DNA from: an uncultured Pelagibacteraceae bacterium
GTDB lineage: Bacteria; Pseudomonadota; Alphaproteobacteria; Pelagibacterales; Pelagibacteraceae
Length of the DNA: 64,000 nt
NCBI GenBank assembly: GCA_902521615.1
Contig: CABYSJ010000005.1
Location: 1 to 64,000, forward strand
Direction: 5' to 3'
Positions 43,860 through 51,904 of this stretch are shown here, one piece after another. How positions within the stretch are numbered: position 1 is the first letter of the stretch; every line of letters begins with the position of its first letter. Position numbers and translations under genes: made by a program. Under the pieces are notes generated by a model. That model had not been told where the DNA came from and ran no database searches. It was given only the letters and a program-made list of their open reading frames with translations.

Positions 43860-44803
43860 TAAATTTGTGATATTAAATTTTGAGTTTCCATTTCATATAA
43901 CTTAAATAAAGTCTCTGCATCAGATAAATTAATCTCTTTAAATTTTACTTTTGAACCAGGAGACATCTGTACTAATCGGTCATAATCGACACTAGCTACA
44001 ACTCCAATTTTTGGATAACCGCCAATAGTACCATGATCTGAAAGCATTATAATTGGATTTCCATCTGCTGGTACTTGGATTACACCTTTAATCAAACCCT
44101 CTGATTTTATGTTAGTATTCACAATATTATCAATTTTAGGTCCCTCTAGTCTCATGCCCATTCTGTCTGAAAGTTTCGATACTGTGAATTCCTTTTCATA
44201 AAATATTTTTTTACCTTCTTCAGAAAAGTAATCAAAATTAGTGCCTTTGATCACCCTTATGTTTTCTATTTTGGTATTAATGTAACTAATTTTTTTAATA
44301 TCCTTATTTGAATTTATTTTTTTTAAATTAATTCTTTGCCCTACATCTAATTTTTTTCCATTATTAGATCCAATATTTGCTTTTGTATTTATAGAACAAC
44401 TATTCCATTGAAATTTTAAATCGAACTCTCCACCTAGTGCTAAATATCCATAAACTGATTTATTTGTAGATATGATATTTATTTCATCTCCATTTTCAAT
44501 TTGATAGCTTTCGTAAGAATTTCCCTCAATTTCAGTATCTTTTTTTTTAATTGAAAAAATTACATCTCCAGTAACAGCAAAATTAATTTTTTCCCCTGAA
44601 TACTTTATGTGAGGACCTTGATATGCAAACTCTATCACTGAAGAATCTAAATTATTATTAACAAGTTTATTAGCTATGAGGTAGTTTCTATTATCCATAG
44701 CACCACTAAATGGAATACCGATATGATAAAGATGATCCCTGCCTTTATCTTGAAAGGTAGTATTAATTCCAGGTCTGATTATATCTAGATAATTACTACT
44801 CAT
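43859..44803 (-). CDS. pxpC: 5-oxoprolinase subunit C (biotin-dependent carboxyltransferase/KipA-type domain)
   Basis: 314 residues of the AHS2/KipA family: DIIRPGINTTFQDKGRDHLY at 7-26, HIGIPFSGAMDNRNYLIANK near 27, then VIQVPADGNPIIMLSDHGTIGGYPKIG near 240, the most conserved part. With PxpA and PxpB it makes the ATP-dependent 5-oxoprolinase that opens pyroglutamate to glutamate. Overlaps pxpB by 8 bases; pxpA is divergent just beyond. Confidence 0.92.
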   Translation of the reverse strand: MSSNYLDIIRPGINTTFQDKGRDHLYHIGIPFSGAMDNRNYLIANKLVNNNLDSSVIEFAYQGPHIKYSGEKINFAVTGDVIFSIKKKDTEIEGNSYESYQIENGDEINIISTNKSVYGYLALGGEFDLKFQWNSCSINTKANIGSNNGKKLDVGQRINLKKINSNKDIKKISYINTKIENIRVIKGTNFDYFSEEGKKIFYEKEFTVSKLSDRMGMRLEGPKIDNIVNTNIKSEGLIKGVIQVPADGNPIIMLSDHGTIGGYPKIGVVASVDYDRLVQMSPGSKVKFKEINLSDAETLFKLYEMETQNLISQI

Positions 44804-45470
44804 TATAATTTTTATACTGATCTAAAGTAATTTCCTTGAAAATTACTGTATCTCCTGGGTTAATTAGATTTGGTTTATCTTCTTTTGAACTATCAAAAAC
44901 ATCCAAAGGCGTGTTTCCTAAAATATTCCATCCACCTGGGCTTTCAAATGTATAAATATTTGCAAATTGTTCAGTTAAGGCAACAGATCCCTTGGGCACT
45001 TTTACTCTTGGGGTTTCTAAACGTTGAGCTCGCATATTCTCATCTAAGTCACCAAGAAAAGGCATGCCAGCAATAAACCCTATCATGTAACAAAAATACT
45101 CCTTATTTAAAAAATTCTCTAAAATTTTTTCTCTACTTAATTTTAATATTTCTTCCAATCTTTTAATATCCATTGAGAAATTTTCATGACAACAAACTGG
45201 TATTTCTAATTTTTTAGAATTTATATCTATTGAGTCTTCAGCATTTATATTTTCAACATAATTTTTTACTTCTTTAAAATTTGTTTTTTTTAGATCATAA
45301 GAGATAATTAATTTATTATAAGAAGGTGTTAAATTATTTATCCCTTCAAATTTTTTTTCTTTAATAGTTTTAAAATATTTTATAACTTGTGAATTAATTG
45401 ATTTATTTACTTCATTACCAAAATCACAGTACAAAGCTGCGTCACCAAGATTTGATATATTTTTTATCAT
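44796..45470 (-). CDS. pxpB: 5-oxoprolinase subunit B (KipI-type)
   Basis: 224 residues. AHS1/KipI family features are GDAALYCDFGNE near residue 8, GINNLTPSYNKLIISYD near 40, IPVCCHENFSMDI near 90 and FIAGMPFLGDLDENM near 132, then PRVKVPKGSVALTEQFANIY and SPGGWNILGNTPLDVFD near 180. It pairs with PxpC. The start is separated from the divergent pxpA start by 27 bases, so their promoters must overlap each other or the coding regions. Confidence 0.92.
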   Translation of the reverse strand: MIKNISNLGDAALYCDFGNEVNKSINSQVIKYFKTIKEKKFEGINNLTPSYNKLIISYDLKKTNFKEVKNYVENINAEDSIDINSKKLEIPVCCHENFSMDIKRLEEILKLSREKILENFLNKEYFCYMIGFIAGMPFLGDLDENMRAQRLETPRVKVPKGSVALTEQFANIYTFESPGGWNILGNTPLDVFDSSKEDKPNLINPGDTVIFKEITLDQYKNYNE

Positions 45471-45497
45471 GTCATGTTATACTTAACATTAGAGACT

Positions 45498-46277
45498 ATG
45501 GAAATTAATATAAATTGCGATTTAGGTGAAAAATCAAAACATCATTCAAATAAGTATGATCCAGATTTACTAGAAATAGTTAATTCTGCAAATGTCGCAT
45601 GTGGTTATCATGCAGGTGATAATGAGTCGATGAATCAAGTAGTTCAAATTTCAAAAAAAAATGGTGTTAGTATTGGAGCGCATCCGTCATTTAATGACCC
45701 TGAAAATTTTGGAAGGCAAAGAATGAATCTTCTACCTGATGAGGTAAGGCAATTGATTATTGATCAATATGAAATTCTTCAAAAAATTGCCCAAGATCAT
45801 GGGGAAAACGTTACTCATATAAAACCACACGGTGCTTTAAATAATATGGCTTGTGAAGATATTGATTTAGCAACTACATTAGCAAAAGCGATAAATGAAA
45901 TTAATAAAGATTTAATTTATTTGGTACCTACTGGATCTAAAATGGAAGAAGCGGCAAAAAAACTAGATATGCGAATTGCTTGTGAGATTTTTGCGGATAG
46001 AAATTATGAGGATGATGGCAACCTGGTTTCGAGAAAAAAACCACACGCACTTATTACTGACCCTGAAGAGGCCAAAAAGCACGTACTAAATATGGTTAAA
46101 AATCAGTCACTTAATTGTCACAGTGGAAAGCAGATACCTTGTGAAATTGACTCTGTATGCATACATGGGGATAACGAAAGTTCGTTATCTACAGCAAAAT
46201 CAATAAGAGAAAACCTGATAGAGAATGGACTACAATTAAAACCTTTAAATAAAATGGAGAAATTTATAAATGATTAA
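45498..46277 (+). CDS. pxpA: 5-oxoprolinase subunit A (LamB/YcsF family)
   Basis: About 259 residues. The start is placed at ATG 45498 (MEININCDLGEK), because the family begins there, not at the in-frame ATG at 45474. Characteristic runs are ANVACGYHAGDNESM near 35, SIGAHPSFNDPENFGR near 57, ITHIKPHGALNN-type HIKPHGALNNMA near 104, and HGDNESSL near the C-terminus. Catalyses pyroglutamate ring opening with PxpBC. It overlaps the next gene, a small secreted TPR protein, by 8 bases. Confidence 0.93.
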   Translation: MEININCDLGEKSKHHSNKYDPDLLEIVNSANVACGYHAGDNESMNQVVQISKKNGVSIGAHPSFNDPENFGRQRMNLLPDEVRQLIIDQYEILQKIAQDHGENVTHIKPHGALNNMACEDIDLATTLAKAINEINKDLIYLVPTGSKMEEAAKKLDMRIACEIFADRNYEDDGNLVSRKKPHALITDPEEAKKHVLNMVKNQSLNCHSGKQIPCEIDSVCIHGDNESSLSTAKSIRENLIENGLQLKPLNKMEKFIND

Positions 46278-46755
46278 AAAAATATTTATAGTTTTATGTG
46301 TAACATTATTTGCTACAAACTCATTTTCTGCAGGATCAGATCCTAAACCAGTAAAAGTAAAAACAGATTATGCAAAAGCAATTGAGTCAATAAAGTGGGC
46401 AAAAAAATATGAAAAAAAAGGAAAACTTGAAAAGGCAAAAAAAAGATATGCTAAAGCTCAAAAACTACTCTTAAAATCGAATTCAAAAAAACCTAATCAA
46501 GCTGATACTTTAAATTATTTAGGCTTCACTACTCGAAAACTTGGTGATTATGAAAATGGTGAAAAATACTACCTACAAGGTTTAGCGATTGAACCAAACC
46601 ATATAGGTATAAATGAGTATTTAGGTGAATTGTATGTTGCAACAAACAGATTAGATTTAGCTAAAGAAAGATTAAAAATACTAGAAAACTGTAATTGTGA
46701 AGAATATAAAGAATTAAAACAAATCATTGATGGAACAAAAAAATCAAAATACTAA
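46270..46755 (+). CDS. Small secreted TPR protein
   Basis: 161 residues with a signal peptide (MIKKIFIVLCVTLFATNSFS) and at least two tetratricopeptide units (ADTLNYLGFTTRKLGDYENG near 77, IGINEYLGELYVATNRLDLA near 118). A Lys-rich stretch (KKYEKKGKLEKAKKRYAKAQ) precedes them. Probably a periplasmic protein-interaction module; partner unknown. Coupled to pxpA by an 8-base overlap and tail-to-tail with dctM, sharing 4 bases. Confidence 0.78.
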   Translation: MIKKIFIVLCVTLFATNSFSAGSDPKPVKVKTDYAKAIESIKWAKKYEKKGKLEKAKKRYAKAQKLLLKSNSKKPNQADTLNYLGFTTRKLGDYENGEKYYLQGLAIEPNHIGINEYLGELYVATNRLDLAKERLKILENCNCEEYKELKQIIDGTKKSKY

Positions 46756-48062
46756 TTAATATTTTGAACCATTTGTTGTGGCATCCATAAAGCTATCTCT
46801 GGGAAGATAACTACAAGAATTACTGCAAGAATCATTAACAGAAATAATGGGAATGCACTTCTTGCAATAAATCCCATGTCTTTGTTAGCCATTCCTTGTA
46901 ATACAAATAAATTAAATCCTACTGGAGGTGTAATTTGAGCCATTTCTACTACAATAACTAAAAATATTCCAAACCAAATCATGTCAAAACCAGCCTGTCT
47001 AATCATTGGTTCAATGATTGCCATTGTAAGTACTACTGCTGAAATTCCATCAAGAAACATTCCAAGGATGATATAAAATATCATCAATACTAAAATTAAT
47101 ACATACGGGGATAGTTCCATATTTTGTATCCAAATAGCCAAATTTCTTGGAAGACCAGTAAATCCCATAGCTAGTGATAAAAATGTAGAGCCAGCTAAAA
47201 TAAAAGCAATCATGCATGATGTTTTTGTTGCTCCTAACAAAGATTGTTTAAATGTTTCTATAGTCAAACTCTTTTGAAAGTAAGATAAAATTAGAGCACC
47301 TACTACACCTAAAGAAGCAGCCTCAGTTGCTGTTGCAACGCCTGTGTATATTGATCCAATCACAGCTGAAATTAAAATAATTACAGGTAATAATTGTTTA
47401 GATTTTTTTATTTTTTCAAAAAAGGAAAAATTTTCTACATACTTTGGCATGCTTTTTTTATTTATTAAAGACCAGATAATCACATAAGACATAAAAATTA
47501 GTGCAATCATTATTCCTGGAATAATGCCTGCTATAAACAGTTTTGCTATAGACTCTTGAACAGTTACTCCATAAATTATTAGTATTATAGAGGGGGGTAT
47601 AAGAAGTCCTAAGGTTCCTGATCCAGCTAGACTACCTAACAAAATTTTTTCTGGATATTTTCTTTTTCTTAGTTCTGGGATAGACATCTTACCTACTGTT
47701 GCTACGGTTGCAGCAGAAGAGCCAGAAATTGCAGCAAAAAGTGCACAACCAACAACATTTACATGAATTAATCCACCAGGTAATTTTTGCATCCATGGTG
47801 ATAGTCCAGCAAATAAATTTTCTGATAACTTGGTCCTAAACAATATTTCACCCATCCAAACAAACAATGGTAAAGCTGTTAATGTCCATGATGATGAGGT
47901 TCCCCATATTGTAGTTGCCATTGCATCTCCAACTGGTCTTGAAGTAAACAGTATCATACCAATTGTTGAAACACCTATCATGCTTATTGCTACCCAGATT
48001 CCAGATCCAAGAAAAAATAAAAGTACACTTATAAAAAATATTATGAGAAATATTTCAGTCAT
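46752..48062 (-). CDS. dctM: TRAP transporter large permease
   Basis: 436 residues with about twelve hydrophobic helices, the DctM/SiaM type. It shows WTLTALPLFVWMGEILFRTK near 58, IHVNVVGCALFAAISGSSAATVATVGKMSIPELRKRKY near 98-136, LGSLAGSGTLGLLIPPSIILII near 142, and GMFLDGISAVVLTMAIIEPM near 330. Couples sodium flow to uptake of an organic acid delivered by DctP. Overlaps dctQ by 8 bases. Confidence 0.95.
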   Translation of the reverse strand: MTEIFLIIFFISVLLFFLGSGIWVAISMIGVSTIGMILFTSRPVGDAMATTIWGTSSSWTLTALPLFVWMGEILFRTKLSENLFAGLSPWMQKLPGGLIHVNVVGCALFAAISGSSAATVATVGKMSIPELRKRKYPEKILLGSLAGSGTLGLLIPPSIILIIYGVTVQESIAKLFIAGIIPGIMIALIFMSYVIIWSLINKKSMPKYVENFSFFEKIKKSKQLLPVIILISAVIGSIYTGVATATEAASLGVVGALILSYFQKSLTIETFKQSLLGATKTSCMIAFILAGSTFLSLAMGFTGLPRNLAIWIQNMELSPYVLILVLMIFYIILGMFLDGISAVVLTMAIIEPMIRQAGFDMIWFGIFLVIVVEMAQITPPVGFNLFVLQGMANKDMGFIARSAFPLFLLMILAVILVVIFPEIALWMPQQMVQNIN

Positions 48063-48543
48063 TCTTGATTAAAATTGTTAAAATAAATTTATGCAAAACA
48101 GCTATAAAAAAAATTAAAGATCCAATAGCAACACTAGTTTGAGGTATCCAAATTAAGATCTCATCTGCACCTTCGCTTCTCTCTTGAAAATCATAAGAGA
48201 TTAATAACATTTTCCATAAGTAAAAAGACAAATAACCTGAAAAAATTGTTGCTACAATCAGACACCATATTTCTAAAAATCTCTTATAAGATGAAGAGGC
48301 TTTTTCTAAGAAAAGAGTAATTCGAATATGTCCACCCTCAACAAAAGTAAAAGCTAAAGCATAAAAAGAGGCTGCAGCCATGCAGTACCCTGAGTACTCA
48401 GCTAAACCCCTTATGTAAAAACCAAAAATCCTTGAGGAAATTCCAATTAAAATAAAAACTGCAACAAGTATTAAAAAGAAAGCAGCTAAATATCCTGAAA
48501 ATTTATAAAGTTTATTTAGATTATTATTTATTGATTGAAACAT
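48055..48543 (-). CDS. dctQ: TRAP transporter small permease
   Basis: 162 residues, four transmembrane helices, with the DctQ pattern IRGLAEYSGYCMAAASFYAL near 38-57, AFTFVEGGHIRITLFLEKAS near 58-77 and ILIWIPQTSVAIGSLIFFI near 128. It partners DctM. Separated from dctP by a 49-base gap that contains a strong hairpin (48549-48584), so less of it should be made than DctP. Confidence 0.92.
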   Translation of the reverse strand: MFQSINNNLNKLYKFSGYLAAFFLILVAVFILIGISSRIFGFYIRGLAEYSGYCMAAASFYALAFTFVEGGHIRITLFLEKASSSYKRFLEIWCLIVATIFSGYLSFYLWKMLLISYDFQERSEGADEILIWIPQTSVAIGSLIFFIAVLHKFILTILIKND

Positions 48544-48548
48544 TTAGT

Positions 48549-48584
48549 AAAAAGGCCAACTTACTACAAGTTGGCCTTTTTTTT
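48549..48584 (-). terminator. Hairpin between dctP and dctQM (terminator or attenuator)
   Basis: GGCCAACTT (48554-48562), loop ACTAC, AAGTTGGCC (48568-48576), with flanking A/T runs that lengthen the stem. On the (-) strand it is followed by U5, and on the (+) strand by U8. It lies 8 bases after the dctP stop and ends 5 bases before the dctQ start. It probably stops or slows part of the dctP transcripts, or protects the dctP message end, so that the binding protein outnumbers the permease. Confidence 0.8.
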
Positions 48585-48592
48585 AAGACTAT

Positions 48593-49564
48593 TTAATTGT
48601 AAGCAGATAAAACTGCAGCACCTCTGTCTCCAGCTTTTGCTTTCCACTCTTCAGACATTGTTGCTCCAACTTTTTCAAAATGTTTTTTCAAAGCTGAATT
48701 AACTTCGCCTACTTCCATTCCAGCATCTGCTAAAGCTTGCTTGTCTCCAGTATTACCTTGTTTAGATAATTCCCAACCTTTTTCTTCAGCAATCGCTGCT
48801 TGGTTCATTACAAGATCTTGAGTTGCTTTATCAAGCTTATTCCAAGCGGCTTTATTAGCTATGATCATATTTTTTGGAAACCATGCTGCTATGTCATAAA
48901 AATATTTAACACCATTTTCCCAAATCTTGCTATTTTTTCCAGTTGTAGGAGAAGTAATCATACTTTCAACAGCACCTGTAGAAAAAGCTTGGCTAATTTC
49001 AGCTGCTTCAATTTTTGTTGGTGCCATCCCTGTTAACTCCGCAATTCTAATCGTTGCTGAGTTGTATGCTCTAAATTTTAACCCATTTAGATCACCAACT
49101 TTTTTAATTTGCTTTTTACTATAAAGTCCTTGTGCAGGCCATGGCACTGCATAAAGAAATACCAATCCCTTTTCGTCAAGACTCTTAACAATATATGGCT
49201 TTGAAGCTTCATATAATTTCATAGCATCATCATAAGTAGTTGCTAAGAAAGGTAATGAGTCAATTTCATATAAAGGATCTTCTTTTCCAAGAGCAGACAT
49301 AAATCTTTCACCAATAGGTGCTTGACCTGTTCTTACAGCTCTGAAAATTTCACCACCTTTAAATAATGAACCACCTGGATGGGTAACGATTGTAAGTTTT
49401 CCACCACTTTTTTCAGTTACATTCTTTGCAAATTCTGTTGCATTAGCAGAATGAAAGTTTCCAGCACCATAAGCTAGTGCCATATCCCATTTTTCAGCTA
49501 AAGAAACGTTTGCAAATAACAATACTGAAGTAATTATAGATATAAATAGTTTGAATAATTTCAT
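48593..49564 (-). CDS. dctP: TRAP transporter substrate-binding protein (DctP family)
   Basis: 323 residues with a signal peptide (MKLFKLFISIITSVLLFANV, cut near SLAEKW), so periplasmic. DctP signatures are VTEKSGGKLTIVTHPGGSLF near 48, EIDSLPFLATTYDDAMKLYE near 95, LKFRAYNSATIRIAELTGMAPTKIEAAEISQAFSTGAVESM near 150-190 (the Arg being the usual carboxylate clamp) and NKAAWNKLDKATQDLV near 240. A consensus AAGGAGG lies 4 bases before the ATG, the clearest ribosome-binding site in the window, which fits high expression. Ligand not identifiable; neighbouring pxp genes make 5-oxoproline a candidate. Confidence 0.94.
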   Translation of the reverse strand: MKLFKLFISIITSVLLFANVSLAEKWDMALAYGAGNFHSANATEFAKNVTEKSGGKLTIVTHPGGSLFKGGEIFRAVRTGQAPIGERFMSALGKEDPLYEIDSLPFLATTYDDAMKLYEASKPYIVKSLDEKGLVFLYAVPWPAQGLYSKKQIKKVGDLNGLKFRAYNSATIRIAELTGMAPTKIEAAEISQAFSTGAVESMITSPTTGKNSKIWENGVKYFYDIAAWFPKNMIIANKAAWNKLDKATQDLVMNQAAIAEEKGWELSKQGNTGDKQALADAGMEVGEVNSALKKHFEKVGATMSEEWKAKAGDRGAAVLSAYN

Positions 49565-49568
49565 CTAT

Positions 49569-49576
49569 CCTCCTTT
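49569..49576 (-). promoter_or_regulatory. Strong Shine-Dalgarno of dctP
   Basis: AAAGGAGG on the (-) strand, 4 bases before the dctP ATG. Most genes in the window have only weak sites, so this stands out. Confidence 0.75.
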
Positions 49577-49675
49577 TTAAAATTAACATTTAATTATCTC
49601 TTAGAGGTTAAATCAATAAAATTATCATTATGGCCTCATTGAAAAATTGTCAGATTATACTATTATAATGTTATC

Positions 49676-50287
49676 TTGATTGAAGAGCTCATAATTTTAA
49701 CCAATATAATTTTTATAACAATTATATTAACAGCAGATAATGCAGTAATAGTCGGGTCTATTGCTTCAAATTTTGTTCCAAAAAATAGAAAACAAATAAT
49801 TCTTTGGGGAGTAATTGGAGCCTTTGTTTTTAAAATTTTTTTTGCAATTTTTGCAACTTTTTTATTTGAATTTTATTTTATAAAAATTTTGGGTGGTTTA
49901 TTATTAATTTGGATTGTAAATGATTTAAGGAAAGATTTACTAGACATTAAAAAAGTAAAACCCACCACTAAAAAAGGTAAAGAGCCTTCATATATTAGTA
50001 GCATTGGAAAAGTTTTATTTGCAGATATTATGATTAGTTTTGATAATGTCATTGGTGTAGTTGCAGCAGCAAAAGGATATTTTGGATTTATGATATTTGG
50101 ACTTATGCTATCAGTTGTTTTAACTGGTGCTCTAGCGACATATATGGCCAATTATATACAAAGACATATTTGGATAGCTTATATAGGATTAGTATTTATC
50201 TTAATCGTTGGTCTGCAATTAGTAATTGGTGGATTGGTTGATCTTGAAATATTAAATATTAATGAAGAATTTAAAAAATACTTTTAA
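49676..50287 (+). CDS. TerC-family membrane protein (YjbE-like)
   Basis: 203 residues with about seven transmembrane helices. The TerC metal-site motifs occur twice: ILTADNAVIVGSIA near residue 18 and MISFDNVIGVVAAAKG near 118, with conserved Asp-Asn pairs in membrane helices. TerC proteins are linked to export of Mn2+ or handling of metals during secretion. The start is a TTG; no in-frame ATG with the right spacing is available before it. Divergent from dctP, with a 111-base AT-rich gap that should hold both promoters. Confidence 0.85.
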   Translation: MIEELIILTNIIFITIILTADNAVIVGSIASNFVPKNRKQIILWGVIGAFVFKIFFAIFATFLFEFYFIKILGGLLLIWIVNDLRKDLLDIKKVKPTTKKGKEPSYISSIGKVLFADIMISFDNVIGVVAAAKGYFGFMIFGLMLSVVLTGALATYMANYIQRHIWIAYIGLVFILIVGLQLVIGGLVDLEILNINEEFKKYF

Positions 50288-51058
50288 TTAAAAAGAATTT
50301 TTTTTATTAGGAAATTTAATTTTTCTAACTTCTTTTGAATAATTTGAAACAGCTTTAGAAATGAAATTTCTAATATTAGCATATTTTTTTACAAACTTAT
50401 AATTCATTGGATTTAAGCCAATTAAATCATCAAAAACTAATATTTGACCATCGCAATATTTAGAAGCCCCAATCCCTATTGTTGGAACTGTAATATTTTG
50501 ACTTACAAGTTTTGCTAAGGAAGTCTCAACACATTCTAAAACAATAGAAAATACTCCAGCTTTTTCTAACAATTGCGAGTCTCTTAAGATGTGATCTCTC
50601 TCTAGCTTTTTTTTGCCTTTAAATTTAAAACTTTTATCTGACTGAGGAAGTAGCCCTAAATGCCCCATAACTGGAATTTTATTTTTAACTAAAGTTTTAA
50701 TTGTTTCGTAAATTTTTTTTCCACCTTCCAATTTTACACCATCACATTTAGTTTTTTTCATTATTAGTTTTGCATTTTTTAAAGCTTCTTTAGGAGTTCG
50801 ATAGGTGTTATGTGGCATATCAACAATCATTAAACTTTTTTTTATACCCATTCTCACACTTTTAGAGTGTTCAATCATAGTGCTCAAATTTACTTCTCTT
50901 GTAGATTTATAATTGTATAAAACCGAACCAAGTGAGTCTCCTACTAAAATTAAATCACAATAATTATCTAATATAGAAGCAATATTTTTTGAATAGGCAG
51001 TTAGACTAACTATTTTTGACTTATTTTTTTTTGCAATAAATTTTTTAATTTTACTCAT
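50288..51058 (-). CDS. panB: 3-methyl-2-oxobutanoate hydroxymethyltransferase
   Basis: First step of pantothenate synthesis: adds a hydroxymethyl group from methylene-THF to ketoisovalerate. 256 residues. Seen: VSLTAYSKNIASILDNYCDLILVGDSLGSV near 17-46 (metal ligand Asp), MVDMPHNTYRTPKEAL-like MIVDMPHNTYRTP near 77, CDGVKLEGGKK near 104 with PVMGHLGLLPQS near 128, VFSIVLECV near 167 and IGIGASKYCDGQILVFDDLIG near 196. Active-site Glu and metal ligands are present. No panC is adjacent. Overlaps the MGMT-like gene by 8 bases. Confidence 0.95.
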   Translation of the reverse strand: MSKIKKFIAKKNKSKIVSLTAYSKNIASILDNYCDLILVGDSLGSVLYNYKSTREVNLSTMIEHSKSVRMGIKKSLMIVDMPHNTYRTPKEALKNAKLIMKKTKCDGVKLEGGKKIYETIKTLVKNKIPVMGHLGLLPQSDKSFKFKGKKKLERDHILRDSQLLEKAGVFSIVLECVETSLAKLVSQNITVPTIGIGASKYCDGQILVFDDLIGLNPMNYKFVKKYANIRNFISKAVSNYSKEVRKIKFPNKKNSF

Positions 51059-51452
51059 TTATAAATTCTTGGTTCTTATAAGCTTTCAAAAGCTTTTTAG
51101 ATATAGATAGTTTCTTTGCAATAGGAGATTTTTCGTCAATAATTCTCCAAAAAGGAAGTTTTGGTTTTTTAGTTTTTTTTTTAATTTGTTCCTCTAATGA
51201 TGCCTCTATAGCAATTCTTAAAAAAATCCCTGTAGATACTGGGCACGTTTTGTTAGCTTTGGCTTTTTTAGCTAAAGCTTCTCTCATTTCAATAACTGTC
51301 TTTTTTTTACCTTTAGGAATTTTATGAATATATTTTGCTATTGAACTTGGGGATGAAACTAGCATCGTTTCACCTTTCTTAATATCTGCAAAATTAAAAG
51401 TTAATTTTTTAATTTTTTCCTTATATGGTTTGTTAAACTTAGCAATCCACAT
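51051..51452 (-). CDS. MGMT-like family protein (methylated-DNA methyltransferase fold)
   Basis: 133 residues. The run KGETMLVSSPSSIAKYIHKI near 26, GKKKTVIEMREALAKKAKAN near 48, then TCPVSTGIFLRIAIEAS near 69 and LPFWRII near 99 matches a group of small proteins annotated as related to O6-alkylguanine-DNA alkyltransferases. The PCHR active site of true alkyltransferases is absent. The only Cys is in TCPVSTGIF at another position. It may bind alkylated bases without repairing them, as alkyltransferase-like proteins do, but this is inference. Precedes and overlaps panB by 8 bases. Confidence 0.6.
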   Translation of the reverse strand: MWIAKFNKPYKEKIKKLTFNFADIKKGETMLVSSPSSIAKYIHKIPKGKKKTVIEMREALAKKAKANKTCPVSTGIFLRIAIEASLEEQIKKKTKKPKLPFWRIIDEKSPIAKKLSISKKLLKAYKNQEFINE

Positions 51453-51462
51453 TAGAAAAATA

Positions 51463-51882
51463 TTACCAGGTACCAGTATTCTCCATTGAGGCCCAAGGCT
51501 CTTTGGGTTCTAAATTTCCTTCTTGAAGTATTTCAATTGAAATTTTGTCTGGTGATCTAACAAAAGCCATATGACCATCTCTTGGTGGTCTATTAATAGT
51601 ATAACCCATGTCCATTAATCTTTGGCAGGTTTCATAAATATTATCTACTCTATAGGCAAGATGGCCAAAATTTCTTGAACCTTCTCCAAGCTCATCACCA
51701 TCCCAATTATATGTTAATTCTATTTCTGCTTTTTCATCATTTGGTGCTGCAAGAAAAATTAATGTAAATCTTCCCTTTTCGTTTTCCATTCTTCTTGTTT
51801 CTTTTAAACCAAGCCCTTCGCAGAAAAATCTTAGAGACTCATCCACGTCTTTAACTCTAATCATTGTGTGTAAATATTTCAT
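51463..51882 (-). CDS. gloA: Lactoylglutathione lyase (glyoxalase I)
   Basis: Converts the methylglyoxal-glutathione hemithioacetal to lactoylglutathione. 139 residues with the four metal ligands of the family in place: His5 in YLHTMIRV, Glu in AEIELTYNWD near 56, His in GHLAYRV near 74 and Glu in KISIEILQEG near 122. LGLKETRRMENEKGRFTLIF is the usual substrate-side segment. It relies on the glutathione made by gshAB at the left of the window. Followed 10 bases later by the MGMT-like gene. Confidence 0.93.
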   Translation of the reverse strand: MKYLHTMIRVKDVDESLRFFCEGLGLKETRRMENEKGRFTLIFLAAPNDEKAEIELTYNWDGDELGEGSRNFGHLAYRVDNIYETCQRLMDMGYTINRPPRDGHMAFVRSPDKISIEILQEGNLEPKEPWASMENTGTW

Positions 51883-51904
51883 AATATTAATTTATAATTA
51901 AAAA

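Noticed and set aside
45474..45497. Earlier ATG for pxpA
   Set aside because: The family starts at MEININCDLG (45498); the extra eight residues are unsupported.
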